Assembly (NCBI GenBank): GCA_950295325.1
Contig: OX485807.1
Coordinates: 25,143,666-25,207,665, forward strand
Reading direction: 5' to 3'
Length of the DNA stretch: 64,000 bases
Origin: Polytrichum commune
Lineage: Eukaryota; Streptophyta; Polytrichopsida; Polytrichales; Polytrichaceae
Both the position numbers and the translations under genes were made by a program. The notes beneath the pieces were generated by a model that saw nothing but the letters and a program-made list of their open reading frames with translations, searched no databases and was not told the origin of the DNA. Shown in pieces: positions 23,311 to 36,988 of this stretch. Each line of letters starts with the position of its first letter. Position 1 is the stretch's first letter.

Positions 23311-23370
23311 TGTGAGCCTTAGGCTCTCACCTGGACTACGACGCACAAGGGTGGGAGTTTAGGGCTGACA
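23311..23370 (+). repeat. Isolated copy of the LTR terminal block
   Basis: A 60-nt unit begins TGTGAGCC and ends GGGCTGACA, with the core cctggactacgacgc and aagggtgggagttta shared with the LTR ends at 6448, 17762, 19077 (reverse) and 21976. Here there is no LTR body next to it. It follows the decayed gag directly. Confidence 0.7.
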
Positions 23371-26300
23371 ACTACACTCGATTGAAAGTGACACAACTAT
23401 TTAGGGGTGTGTTAAAAAAACACTACCTTCTCCAAAATGCCGTTGGGGGCAATTTTGAGGCTCACAAGGTTAACATTCAATAACGGCAATGAGAGAAATG
23501 ATGAATGATCCGAATTTTTTGAGCAAGGACGATGTTAGAGCTTACTGTAGTTTCCATGAGATTGTTGTTGTGTGGTTATTTGACAATAGAAAAATAATGT
23601 ACATGTCCAAAGTGTTGAACTTGAAAATCCATGATAAAGATGCAAGGCCTTACCTTCTTCAAGGATGTCACAAAAGGAAAAGCAATTTAAATCAATCATG
23701 GAAAGCCACAATATGTATAATTGGATGGCATACATTCAAAATAATCGAATGTAAGTTTGTTTACCTTCAATTTCTTCGTGGAAGGTTTTATTTGAGATGT
23801 TTGTCTTTGAGGGGTTTCCAAATGCAAATGTATGCATATTTTTTTCCATACATTTGGTTTTGTCTTGGCATCAGGAGGTCTCTCAATGCATATGCTTGCA
23901 CACTTGTTATTTGTGTAGAATATACAATTTGACTATGCTCTTGGATATGTTCAAAAATTAAAACTAGCAATGACAACAACCTTCCACAAAACATGCAACA
24001 TGAAAGAGTGTCTTCCTTTGGTTATCTCCAGTGATAGGTCCTTTACAACTTAGGGGTTAGTGTTATAACAATGGGTGGATGGAACGATTTTGGACGGTCA
24101 CGGGGTTTCATACTTGGGAACTCCTAACGACCTTCTCATAGGAAGTTTGAAGTGAGCCACATTTAGGGTCTTCCAAAGGACATGCTTTAGGAGATTGACA
24201 CTTTAATTCTTGAGAAGAAAGTGTGTTGCAGACTTTTACTGCCTAGTGTGGAATCTCTTGTATTCCTTGTTAATATGTATGACCAAAAAAATGATGAAGC
24301 TGTTAACATGCAAGAGCTCATGACACGGCATTGTGAAGGTTTATTTTGATTCTTTTATCGAATTAACCTAATACTAGTGGTAAATAGACTTTAGATAGTA
24401 AATATGAGGTCGGTTAGGTAAGTTGGGAGTTAGAAACTAGCCTAGTAAGTAAATCCTAATAGAACAAGCATTAACGGAATATTATAGGACTATGTGAGGA
24501 TTGACTTAGCTAGGGCAAGATTCAAGTGGTTGGTAAGGCTAAGATTGACTTAGCTAAGGGCTAAATCCAAAGTGACTACATGACAACGGGTTAAAGGAGT
24601 GGAGCAAAACAACGTGGACTAGATGGATGCACGTTTGACCGAGCCGATTCGCTTCGACGAGAAAAAATCCAAGTTGACAAGTGTCTTTTGACACTACTAA
24701 GTCAAAATGGATCTAAGCGGATCCAATGCGAAAGATCAACAAAGCCTAAACGGATCCAATGCGAGGGTGGACGTGGCAAGGCGGAATACCACGGAGTGCC
24801 TACCTCGACCACCTATTTAAGAGGCGTCGAAACTCCATCAAACATTACCACTATTCCACTTCATCGGTCTCGGGCCCTTAGAGCCTCAACCTTCTCGACG
24901 CTTAGTTATCTATCTCGCCAACTTAGGTGTCCCCGACTTCTATTAGTAGTTAGTAGTTAGTAGGGGGAGTGGTTGTACTCCTTGAGAAGGACTTCACCCC
25001 GGTTAGTTGGTTAGGCCATTTTCTACAAGTTTTATATTTCTAGGTAGGTCTTGAAGTTCTCTATCCTTGCATCCTAATCTTGCGTAAAACTAAAACTCTG
25101 TCCAAAAGTTATGAGAGTTTCCGTGAGGCAGCTCATATATTTCTTCTTTCTTCATATTCCTTTTTGATTAGTTAGAAGTTTTATTAGCATTTGGTTTTCT
25201 TTGCATTGATTTTTAGTAGTTTAGCTACATTAAAAGGGTCTAGGTTGCCTATTCTAAGGTAAATAAGCTTAAGTTGGACTAATCAGATACTTAAGAGGCT
25301 AACTATTATCTTTTTTCTCAAAAAGACTTTCGAATCTTATAAAATGTATTTGTGAACGAAAAGTAAGCACGACTCAACCCTTTGGCTTGGAAACCAAGGG
25401 GATTGCCTACTTTACCTCACAGGCATGGTTGGGAACATCCCCACAAAGGGATAAGTTATAGGGCATGGACTTACTAAAATTGGGTGGGGGTGTCCAACAA
25501 ACACATTTGATGCCTCCTTTGTGACCGTGATGTGGAAGCTCGTGAAGGGAACTGATGTAGAGTTTAGGCTTGGCTGAAAGAGGGAGAATGATTTAATAAA
25601 AATTTCCCAAGAACCAACATTTTTTTTGGTTAGCAATTAAATCGTATGTGCAGGGGTTACAACCTAGGGAAATCATAGATGATAGTTTGGGGAAAAAATA
25701 CATTGTCATCACAACAAAGGAGTTGGATGACATTACGGGGGCTTTGAGAGAGTGGGGTGTTTGTGTTCCTTCATATACAGTATCCACATTTCATTTCTTT
25801 CTGGCCATTGGTGTGGCTCTTACTCTCCCAATCCAACACAAATTCTTGTAAATTTTTGAAGACAAGGTTGTGCAAAATTCTACATAAATTGTGTATACAC
25901 TATTTCTTTTGCTCCCTACAAATTTTAGCAAGATGTGTCAAATGGCTCCGTGAGCTTAGCGTTTGGGGTTATCATGTTGTGGTTGTGTTGTCTAAGATTG
26001 AGCTAGAGACATTTATGGTACATGCTTGGGACACCCAGGTCTTGGTGTATGTTTTGATGGTTTTCACAAAAACTCTTGCAGAGGTTGAATAAGCAAAGTA
26101 TTTGAAAAATTTGTTTGGTGTTAGCAAATTGATTTTTGTTGATTTGAAGACACTAAAATGATCTCCTTTAGGGAATTGGTCGACATTGGGCGCTCAACCT
26201 AGAGTTTCATCTCTCGACGCCTTTGTGTGGAAAACACTGAAATCTAACCGAATTATTTTCAACATTAAGTGTGGTGCAACTTCAACATTATTGAGTCTTC

Positions 26301-27524
26301 ACAAATGAATTCCTATTGCCAACATTGTCACAATTAACTCAACACATAGGTTGCCGAGAAATAACAACAATAATTTAAATTTTTTCACAAACTTCAATGC
26401 TGGAGTGAATTGTTGATGCAATGCAAAGGGCTAATGACAAACATAAAAGAATTGGAGTGGAGATAGTTGACGATGAGACGCTACATGAATACCAAGAACT
26501 AATTAAGGGATGTCGCCATGGAGGAGGTGGAAAACGTGCATGCCCATGATTCCGACATATTTGATGATGAGATGGAGAATTACAATTTTTCCGATACATA
26601 GAACGTGGGGGAAAGGGGGGGGGGGCTCAAAACACTCACGAGGCATTGGGAGAGCTCCTCATGCCCCAAGCTAGATCACAAACCCCTAAAAACTCTCCAC
26701 CTTATTCAATTTTTGTTCTTGACTATGAAATTGCAATCGCATATGCTCCCAACCTTGCATTTTCTACACCCTCACCTTCACCTCATGCACCTGATGTGGC
26801 AGAGGATATTATACACCACAAATATAAGGAAGACAAGATTTTGGAGGTTATTGCGCCAATGCCTGAACATCTTCAATCTAAACATGCCCCTCTCCCTACC
26901 ACCTACTCGTCAAGTGGTTGGGGGTCCCCTTTCAGGGGTAAGTACAACGTTTAGAGGGTACAAACACAAGGTCAACACATGGCAACATGAAGGACAAGAA
27001 ACCAGAAACTTGAGTCTATTGCAACAAAGGCAACAATTCCACATGAGACTCCAACCATGTGTTTTATACTTTTTATTATATTCAAATTAATAGTTACATT
27101 TTTAAGTTTGAGGACCAAGAGGCTCTCGATGCTCAATTCTTCACGATAGTACATTAATACGGAGAGGTTCATATATTCATTTTTTGAAAATTTGCACTAT
27201 TATCTTGTAGCATCGACTGATTTGCCTCCCAAGTTCATTTGTGTGCAATTGGTAAGATATTCATTAGTGTTTGATTTGAATGGGTTTTTGTGCTCCAGAC
27301 CAGTTAATAAAAAAGAAAGTTTTATTGTGGCCAAGCGCCCGTGAGCTTCTAGATTGGTGCCACAATAAGGTTGACATTTTGTTCTAGACTTCTATTTGGA
27401 AGCTAAAAACCAGACAAATGATTAAAGCCTTAATGGAAGAATGTAGATACTTCAAGTTTGATGAAGAAGGTGGATTCATTTATTAGGAACACTAAACTTT
27501 TTCCAAGCACCGTGATAAACCATA
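23371..27524. other. Non-coding region, no supported gene
   Basis: I find no conserved protein on either strand. The segment about 24350-25330 has a TATA-like cctatttaagagg near 24820 and could be the LTR or promoter end of an unrecognised element. Short frames at 25648-25851 and 26605-27090 have no recognisable motif. Their codon content resembles degenerate TE sequence. Confidence 0.4.
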
Positions 27525-27644
27525 CACTACAACAAAATGCATGTTTTATGACTACAATTTATGATTGCACTCAGTTATATTTTGGGATTTATGACTGAGT
27601 GCAATCATAAAATGTAGTCATAAAACATGCGGTTTGTTGTAGTG
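27525..27644. mobile_element. CACTA-type MITE, 120 bp foldback
   Basis: It starts CACTACAACAAAATGCATG and ends with the near-perfect reverse complement (TTTGTTGTAGTG). The terminal inverted repeats are about 50 bases each with only a few mismatches, leaving a spacer of about 20 bases. It is flanked by ATA on both sides (27522-27524 and 27645-27647), the 3-bp duplication typical of CACTA elements. It encodes nothing and must be moved by a transposase in trans. Confidence 0.92.
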
Positions 27645-30600
27645 ATAACAACCATTTTGTTCAAGGCAATTAGGGTTTTCAAGAAGTTGAACAATGTCAT
27701 ATTGCATAATGTTTTGTTTATAGAGGATTATCTAGCTAAAATTTGTCCTAATCATTGGAGTCAAGTAATCCCTCCTCCCACTTACAAACCTGAGTTGAAT
27801 TTTGATGACAAATTTCTCCTTGGTCCATTGCTTGAGTAGTTGCAATGCCTTGTGGTCTCAAACATAGGTGTAAGGACGTTTGTAAAAATGAACCTCCTCT
27901 TATCTAGAAAATCCCAACTTTGTAAGTTTGACGCTTATTGGGTTTTACTACTAGACCACTATTCAAAGAGGTTTTCCCATGTAGATCGAGCAAAGTTATT
28001 CTAGCCAAAGTAATAACCTCGGTAGATCTCCCGAAACATTCTTTAATGTATCACAATGTTGTGCTATTTTTTCAATTTTCAAGGGGGGAAAATTCACTAA
28101 AAATAAAGGGGAAAAAATGACTCTCCTTTTTCCCCAAATGGCGTCGTCGAAAAATTCCCAAACTCTTGTTCTAGCTCCGGAGGACATTGTGAAATCAACT
28201 CAACAAGTTCTTGGGTATCATGGGAACTTTGGGAGTATCCACATGGGCCAATTACTTTAAGAATGAAATTCGGCACATCTTCACTAGATGTCCATGTCCT
28301 TAGGTTCCCCTAAGAGTGTCACAAAGTTGGACTTGGGGTTTACACATTTTTAGCTTTCTTTAGGTTCCTTTATTTTTTCTTCTTATGTGAAATAAAATTT
28401 TGATCTATGACTGTAACATCTTATAATGTTTCATTAGGGAAATACGGACCATGAGTTCTATTTGTAAATACTTTCAAACCATTGTAAATGTTTTTTTTCC
28501 CCCTATATTACCAATAGTGTTTTGAGCTTCCATATACGAATGTATATAAATGTATTTGTTTCTTGCTCCACATTTTCCCAACACATGTGTTTCTTGGTAC
28601 TATGATTAGGAGTTTTCCTAATGCATCTTCTCCACAAGATTTTGAGGTTTCTATCATCCTATGCAACCTAAGTCCAACCAAGGCCTTTCAAGTTGATTAT
28701 CTACTTTGTAGTTGCTCTTTGTTGAGGGTAAGATAGAAGGCAATTGCGTATTTTAATGGACATGGTAATATTGGAAGGGTTAAGTTTATGGGACCTCAAA
28801 GTTCGTCTAAGATTATGGGAATTTATGTCCCTGCTATTACAAAATTTCCATGTCCTTTTGTGGTCATGCATAGAAGATGTTGTCCTTCAAAATGTGTTGC
28901 GAAGCCTATATGCAAGGAATGTCGTTTGTACATTGGCATTGTGTGGGGCAGATCAAAGTGCACAAATATAAATGGGTTCATTAGTAAGATGTATCTTTCC
29001 TCCTTAAAGAGAAAGAAATCGTCTTTAGGCACCACAAAAGTATGTTTAGTTGCAAGGAGGGAAATATCTTGTTTGTTGATGATCAACCTAGAAAACACAT
29101 TAGGAACAAGGCCTCAAAGTGTTGCTACTTCCCCCGCACTTGGCCCGGTCCTAGAGTTATAGATAATATCATCAACATTAGTTATATCTACATTGAGAAA
29201 CTTATACATGCACCAAATGTTCCTTTGTATTTGGGAATTATATTATAGGTGGACAACCTCCAATATCATGTTAGGATAAAATGTTTGGGTTGTTTGTGAT
29301 TGGCAACTACTTGCCGAACTCAATAAATTCTTGGAACACTTTATGTGAGTACTTACCAATCTCTCTCTATTCATTTTTTCCCCCTTTGTATTACTACCAT
29401 GGACTGGGAGGTCTCTTGATCCAACATTTCTATGATGTATTCTTTTTGTATTTAATTGCATTGCCACACTTTGCTCTTTGTCTTCTTTTTGTATCAATTA
29501 TCTATGAGTGTGGCACTTAGGCACCACAAAATTGAAACCCATAAAATCTCCAAATAAATGCATGGACTTGCAACCCACAAAGCTATTGAAGTGTAACTCC
29601 CATCTTGCTTACTGCCTAAGGCAAACCATTGCAGCTGATTCTTCCTCACCACAATGCAAGATGTTGCGTGTTAGATGATGTCTACAACTTTCGGGAGGTA
29701 GTTTGACTTCTCATTTGTAAATCTCTTCGTCCTAATTTTCTTTGCTCACGGGGGGATCACACCCCCTTACATTTTGTAATCACATGCGATAATGGGGTAT
29801 TTAATGGGGGGATATTTATGCACCTCTCGATATTTTTTCCCTCCCTATATGTAGATATAAAGCTACTTTGACGTATTTTTTAACACCCTATATTTATTTG
29901 TAATTGTTTAGAAAGGCTAATTTTTTGCATCATATTTTTTTTATAAATCGTACAAGTACCAAATAGTAGACGGAATACTATAGCATTGCAAAGTTGACTA
30001 TGTGAGCAACAAACGTTCCATAGCATCCATCTTGTCATTTAATCGGTTTCAATTAGTTTTACCAATGCTAAATTGTTCAAAATGCCGTTCAAAACACAAT
30101 CAATAACACTTGGATATTATTTAAAAGGTTACCAATAAACATGGAGATAACAAAATGTACAAGCTAACATAGACAAGTTGTAAAAACGGATAGAACAAAA
30201 CAAGAAACACAATCAATTATCACCAAACATGATTTTTTTGTAGAACTATGTACTCCAAAAACAAAAGATTGCATTCAAATGGAAGAAAGTTAAATACACA
30301 AATTGAAAACATTTACTTCAATTGTGTTCACAAGCACATTCAACCTTAAATCAAATATTTACAATGTGAAGGGTTAGGATATAACTATGCACCCTCCAAT
30401 ACATGTCAATATCCTCTACAATGTCATGATAAGACTAAAATTTTTGGAGAGATTTGCTTAACACCAATGATGACGAATAACTAAAACTAATTGATGACAT
30501 GAGGCGGGTAACCTTTGAAGTCTCCAACCACTCCACCAAGTCTTCCTCGAAGGCAGAGTGTAAGGCAAAGCGCAATCCTCTACGTCTACCACGCTGACGT

Positions 30601-33600
30601 TGTCAAATGTTGTAGCGCATCATCGATCATCTACAAAAGATTGTTGTAGCAAAAATATAATTAATAAAATGTTGGCATATTGGACACTACTAGCATTATT
30701 ATTATTACATAATGGAGTTTGAAATTTTATGTTTGAAATCTTCGAAAGAAACCTATAATTCTAAGGTTGAAAAAGATCATATGAAAAAAGTTGGCTCACA
30801 TTTCCGAGATGATCCCAATATCGGCCTTTCTAAAACCCAATTCCAACCTCACAAACTTTTCTTAATTTCTTTTTCATTTGAGTAATCTCCTGGTTTTCAC
30901 GACATTAGTTCCAGTTCAATGACAAAATTGGCCTCTCATAGAATGACACTGCAATCTCTAGTAGGACCTCGTCCTCTGAATAAGAAACCACATATTACAC
31001 AAAATCCGAATGACACATCTCATCAAAACGTACACATTTTTGCAACTATTGGTAGCGACATTAGAACATCCCACTTAAGGTAGATGTCTCAAAGAACAAG
31101 ATACAAGTACAGAGTAACCTGGAAAGCATCTCATCTTTCTACACTCACATTCAGGTTTTGTAACTCTTCATCTTTCTACATCTCACATTTAGGAGGGCGT
31201 CGGAAATCAATAGCATGTCGTCAAAAAACATACAGTGGAAAGGAAAAATCAAGGAGTTCGAGTTTGAAATCAATTCTTACCGCATGCAGAGCAAGCTGAA
31301 TCTTTGGTGCTCATGAAACACCTTGTGTGAACGTTATGAAGCAAAGAAGAAAACTCCAAAAAATGTGTCTTACCTACCGCCTATGCGCCACACTTCACCA
31401 ACGCAAGACCTCCTACCCAAACACTTCACCGCCTTCACGCCACTGTGCTTGCCCAACCCTAAGCAAGCCAAGGGCCATTGAGAAGTCACAACATTCCTTC
31501 CCCCAAAAAAATCCACAACATTTCCCTCCATATTAACGCGTTTCATTCAAATTTGGACAAAATTTACACAATTCTTCATCCAAGTAGTCAAACCCATAAT
31601 TATTCTATTGATCCTACTACACACATTTGGGGGGATCCAATATCTAATACCCTATTTTTTTTCTACTGATTACTAAAATGAAGGAATTATTCACCACCCT
31701 ATTTTACAAATAATCATGTAGAGGACATATTTCCAATGCTATGGTAGATCTAACGAATTTGTAAAATTTACCCTCGATGAATTAAATTGACCCTATTTTT
31801 TTATCTCACGTGGTTTCTAAAATTTCAATAGTCACCTCCCCGTGTCTTTGCTTCATCGTTATACTAATAAAAATTCACATCTTTGTTTTCTCTATTTTGC
31901 AGGTCCAACCAACTCATCTCCTTACGAATTCTCATTTGCTTCCCCCACCTCAAGGTTTTGCTCAAATAAAAGCTAGCCAACTCTATATAGGAGTCACTAA
32001 CGACTACGAAAACACTCGGAACTCTCCAAATCCTATATTTTTTCCACAAAGAAGGCATGAAAGTTGTTAGGAGGCTCTAGATATGGTGGCCAATTCGGGA
32101 ATACTTAGTCGTCAAGAGCTTTGCGATCTTCTATTGAAATAATAGACGTATATAGTGAAGGATTTCAATGTGATTATGGACTATAATTTGTTTTTCGGTT
32201 TACTATATACATTGCTTGATGTAGTGCACAACTTGTGTTTGAGATTTTATGACAACTTATGGAGTTTTATTTCCCAAATCCCATTTTCACTCTTCACATG
32301 TGTTTCATTTTATATATTTTGTTAAGTGCATTTTATTTCTATAGATGGGGAGGCCTCCCAATGCTCTTGGAGATTAAACTTGTTATAATATAATTTGTAG
32401 TACACTTTCCTACTTCTCTTTTCTTACAAATAATTGTTCTTTTACATGAAGCCAAGAATAATTTGGGCATCGGGTGTGCTCCTTGTCCCATTATTGTTTA
32501 CTAGAATGTTTTAGGGCTTCTATTATTAATTTTCTTATTATTAATTTATCAATAATCATCAATAATTAATCTTAAAATAAATTCAAACTCCTTAATTGTA
32601 TGATTTTAGTTAAATACTTGTTACCCTTGTAAAAAAAAACCCTATCATGTGTACCTATTACTAATAGCAAGTAACATATTCTTAGTGTTACCACCAGTGA
32701 GGCCCACTCAAAAGTAGAAGCACAATATCTTGCCGTCCTATATGTTGGTGGTGATATTTGTGTTGCATAAGGGATCTAGGTGACTAAATTGCTTACACAA
32801 CCTTTCACTATTGGCTAAAGCATACCGACAGCCAAACTCGATGACCGTATCATGCATGTGATCTCAACCATCATCGATGAAGGGACCCTAGTGAGCTTAT
32901 CCTCTATAACATTTTAATTATTTCAACTCATTTCCCTACCACTTCATGGAATATGTTAAGTCTTCTTAAATCCAAGACTTGCGTTGCTATTTCTAGCTAA
33001 AATTAGCATTAATAATTTGATTTCAAGCTACAGTTTAGTTCATTGCATTTTCACCTCGTGGATAAAAGAGTTTACAAACATGCCAGAGAGTTGTGACCTT
33101 AAAAAATGCACTTCTACAATATCAAAATGACTAAAATGAAATAAAATTATGAAGACAAGGTGATATCAAGTTTTTGTTTTGTGTCTCAGTGAAAATACCT
33201 AGGCTTTGTCAAGTCTTGTAAGTTCTGGTCTCCTTTTTTGTTAGGCACACTATGACAATGGATATTACCTTACAGAACATGGGGTTGGTGTTGGTTGGTG
33301 TGGTGTGGTCCTAAGTTATGGACATCATGGCATGATGAACCCAAAGAAGGACAAGTGTTAGTAGGTGGGCACTATGGAGTAATTTCCGCATATGCATTTT
33401 GTACATACATTGATAAGTATATTTAATTGTGATCCCTTCCTCAAATCACCCCCTATAGATTCAAGCCTATTATGAACTTGGTTCAAGAATTCATTGGAAT
33501 TCCAAATGGTGCACATGTAGATGACTACAAAACGAACCTCCTCAATATGAGAAATGTATAGAGAAAAAAGAAGGGTATACGTTCTAATTGCATGCTAGAT

Positions 33601-34025
33601 AATAGATTTGTGCATTTAAACCAAGGTTTTCAATTTCATGTGATAAATGTCTCAACTACATACATGAAATGTACATCATGAAGAAATTATGTCTTTTATA
33701 TATAAATGATCCAATGAGTGAGTTATTGAAGATTTTCATCCATGGATTTGGCTCATAATAATCTCATTCCATAATATACTATGTCATTGAAGCTAGGGCA
33801 ATGATAGCATCTAGAATTACCATCATATGATCAATTAAGTCATAAGGTCACTTTGATCCATTTGATTTTTGACTCTAACATAATCCTATCTCCATGTGTC
33901 CTCCATGTGCAAAGGATGGGCTATTGAGTCAATAGTTCGTTGTATTATACTCACCTACTACCATCATCCAAGCAAGAAATGCTAGATTAGGATTCTAGTC
34001 ACGAGTGGGTGCATGTATTTTGGAC

Positions 34026-34059
<34 letters not shown>

Positions 34060-35680
34060 AGTGGTTGCATATGGATGTGATTTGAAGGTCACACACATAA
34101 GTTATTTTTTTATCCTAATGAAGAGAGCACCACCTGAGTAAGAATTAAGAAAATTGTGATTTTCAATTATTGGAATCAAAGTTGAGATTTAAAGATGATC
34201 TCTTTTAATACCACACATGTACTCCCAATAGTGTAAACTAATGTTTGTGTTTAGGTTGAGAGGAAAGTATTGCATGGAAAAGTACTTCCCACTAACCCCT
34301 CACTAATATGTGTTAATGCCTTGACATATTATGTAGCTTGTCTCTTATTTAATTTTGATAAATTGACACTAGAACTAGTTTCAAAGAATCTAAATTAATC
34401 ATGTGAACCACATCAAAAGTCAATCAACCACAAACATGTAGGAGGTAGGCTTTTAACCCTTAGACTTGGCTTCTCCAATATGACCTTGGAATCCCCTATG
34501 TGAATATCAAAACTTTAACAAATTTTTATCTCCATGTCTAATAAGTGACATCCAAATCCAAATTGTATATATGTATAGAGCATGTGGGTGAGGAGTGCCT
34601 CAAATATTTCTCTAGCCATCTCAATATCTCTATATGTATTTGGTGAGGCTTGTATGATAAGATGTCTAAAAGGGGAGATTTTTGCACCATTATGTGTTCA
34701 ATTATTGCATGGAAAACATGCACTCATGTGTTGTTCAATTTACAAAAACCTTTCACCTATGAATCTCAAATCCCATTGCACCCAACATAGTGAAATCTAA
34801 CAAAATTATTGATCAAATCCAAACACCTAAAGCCACAGAAAACACATGCATTTTTGCACATTTGGGCTTCTTAGGCATTTAGGGTTAACACGGATGAATG
34901 AGGGGTGCACTAATATGCAACATCTCCCATTGCCCGATGTTTGGAGCACACAATCCAATCCCATCATAACAAGGATCCATTTGATGTCTATTCCTACTTA
35001 TAAGCCTTGTCATATACCAATCAAAAATAGGTTTCCAATCAAGAATCATGACCCCAAAAGGTCCCCATACCTTACAATTGGTTCGATGTTGACTCAATAC
35101 ATGCGTACATGCACTACTTATTGCTCAAAGTTCCGGAAATAGGTGCTTCCACTATACCGTATGACTCAATTGTTTTAACACCAATTGAATCATGTGACTT
35201 ATTTGGGATACTTGATCGTGTTCGGAATCTACCCCAAAAAATACACTAACAACACATCATCCCAAATTAAAGCAACTCATTAATGAAGGCAACCTAATTG
35301 CATATAACCATTGGCACATAAGATGATGCTCTAAAGTTAGGGAGCAAAACGTCTTCCACATAACATAACCCTCTCCTTCCCATGCCTTCAATCTAAAGCG
35401 TCGATCTCCATGATTGGAAGCATGGTCTCTAAAGGAGAGAGCGACAAAATGGTTGTGTCCAGTTACCCCTCCCAGCCCTCGAAGGCTACGTAGTCCAGAA
35501 TCCAGATCAACATACTCTAAAGAAGAAGGAATCTAGAAAACACCGACAGTCCAGCAGAGTCCCACAGCTGCTACAAATTGAAAGCAACCTAATCCTGCGT
35601 CAACGATCTATGACTGCGTGCATTGGGTACGGTTCTGGATCTTTCCATCCGCTGCTGCTTGAGGGCGGTAGAATTGAATC
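27645..35680. other. Long AT-rich non-coding region
   Basis: No gene can be supported on either strand. Frames near 28744-29250 and 31084-32070 are short and unconserved. The region contains simple-sequence runs and a (GT)n tract. It is best read as decayed intergenic or TE sequence. Confidence 0.45.
34029..34058. repeat. (TG)n microsatellite
   Basis: An uninterrupted run of about 15 TG dinucleotides. Confidence 0.95.
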
Positions 35681-35689
35681 CACGCTGTA

Positions 35690-35960
35690 TATAAACTTAT
35701 GATCTGTGTATGTTTAGTGCAGCACTCAATGCGTTCCACTCTGTTGCCTCCATCATTCCATGGCTGCCTGGATTTCCTGAGCTTCTCGACCTCTCCATGG
35801 AGCAAGGCGATTGCATCCAATCCCTCGTGGTGTAACTTATGTATGTATGTTCAATGCAGCCGCCGTTCATGCCTTCTACTCTGTTGCCTCGATGATTCCA
35901 TGGTTGGCTGACATTCCTAAGCTTCTGGAGCTCTGCACGGATGCTGCTTGAAGCTTCACA
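35690..35960. repeat. Imperfect tandem duplication of about 140 bp
   Basis: The first copy (about 35695-35830) and second copy (about 35836-35960) share cttctactctgttgcctcgatgattccatgg-type sequence, then cctgagcttct / cctaagcttct, and each is preceded by a cttatgtatg.atgttcaatgcagc-like segment. It lies about 1 kb upstream of the RNA-dependent RNA polymerase gene. No protein is supported. Confidence 0.7.
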
Positions 35961-36129
35961 CGTGGTCATCCGTTCGATTCCTGTAGGCAAGTCGATCGTG
36001 CAGCAAGGAGGTCAGACCCATTCTGAGATAATCATTACCATCGTCATTTTTGTGGTTTTGTTGCACTTAGTGATTGATTGCCGAGTTCCGGCGCTTTTAT
36101 ATTGAGGTTCGTTTCGCAGCAATGTCCGG

Positions 36130-36205
36130 GGAGAGTTTTGGGCATAATCGGCCGAGATCCTAGTGTTTTCAAGTCCAACCGGTTACATGTTGTGATCTTC
36201 CGGTC
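36130..36205. repeat. Dispersed repeat shared with 55365-55435
   Basis: Both sites carry tttgggcataatcgg, then caagtcca.ccggtt and tgtgat in the same order and spacing. The other copy sits beside the interstitial telomere repeat near 55.4 kb. It is in the upstream region of the RDR gene. Confidence 0.65.
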
Positions 36206-36988
36206 TTTCATTATCTATTCAAGGTATATGCCATAGATTCCTCTAAAATGATGGGTAATTATCCTGAAGTCTTGAACTTCAACCGGTTTTCTCTTAAACT
36301 CAATAGGCTCATCTGTACCTAGCGGTCGGTTCTCCCCGTTTTATTGCTTTGCAGCTCCAGTCGCAGAGGATCAAATGTCACGGAGACATATAGAGAGGAG
36401 GTCTGATTGAAGTTCTGCAGGATCTGTTCGACTAAAGACGATCGTAGTTGGTGCCTTGCAAATCCACACGAGGTTACTGTCAGAAAGTGCGTTTACACAC
36501 AACCACCGTTTGTGTGGTTGATGGTTGTAGTTTACTTAATTGGAACTTAATTTGGTTGTATTTTTGAGGTATAATGATAACGATAGAGAAGGTGCATTGA
36601 TGACAACTACAACCACAACTCCTCTTACTTGCCCTATTTCGATATCAGATGTACTTGGGAGTATGTCCAACAGTAATTATGTGTAAACGTGGTTGTGGTT
36701 GAAGGTAGCAGTAGTAGACACTCAATACCAATTACAGCAGAATTTTCGGAGTTCCAGGAGGAAGCTCAAAGGTCACTAGTACAGCTTAACCCTTTAAAGG
36801 CCAAGAAAGCCTCTGATCCGATGGCTTGTCGATCGAGAGTGGAGTGTTATGACGTCTGAACAATTCTACGATTTAAGCTCTGCGGTGTTGCCTTATGAAC
36901 GCTAACAATTGAATTTCAATCGGAGTGACGTGCTCTTAGATCAGGGTGAAGGGACGAATATCTTGAGAAGCTCGACACTGTGACGGCG

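Noticed and set aside
25648..29250. Short frames suggesting a degraded gene
   Set aside because: No recognisable motif, no consistent frame and AT-rich composition; left as non-coding.
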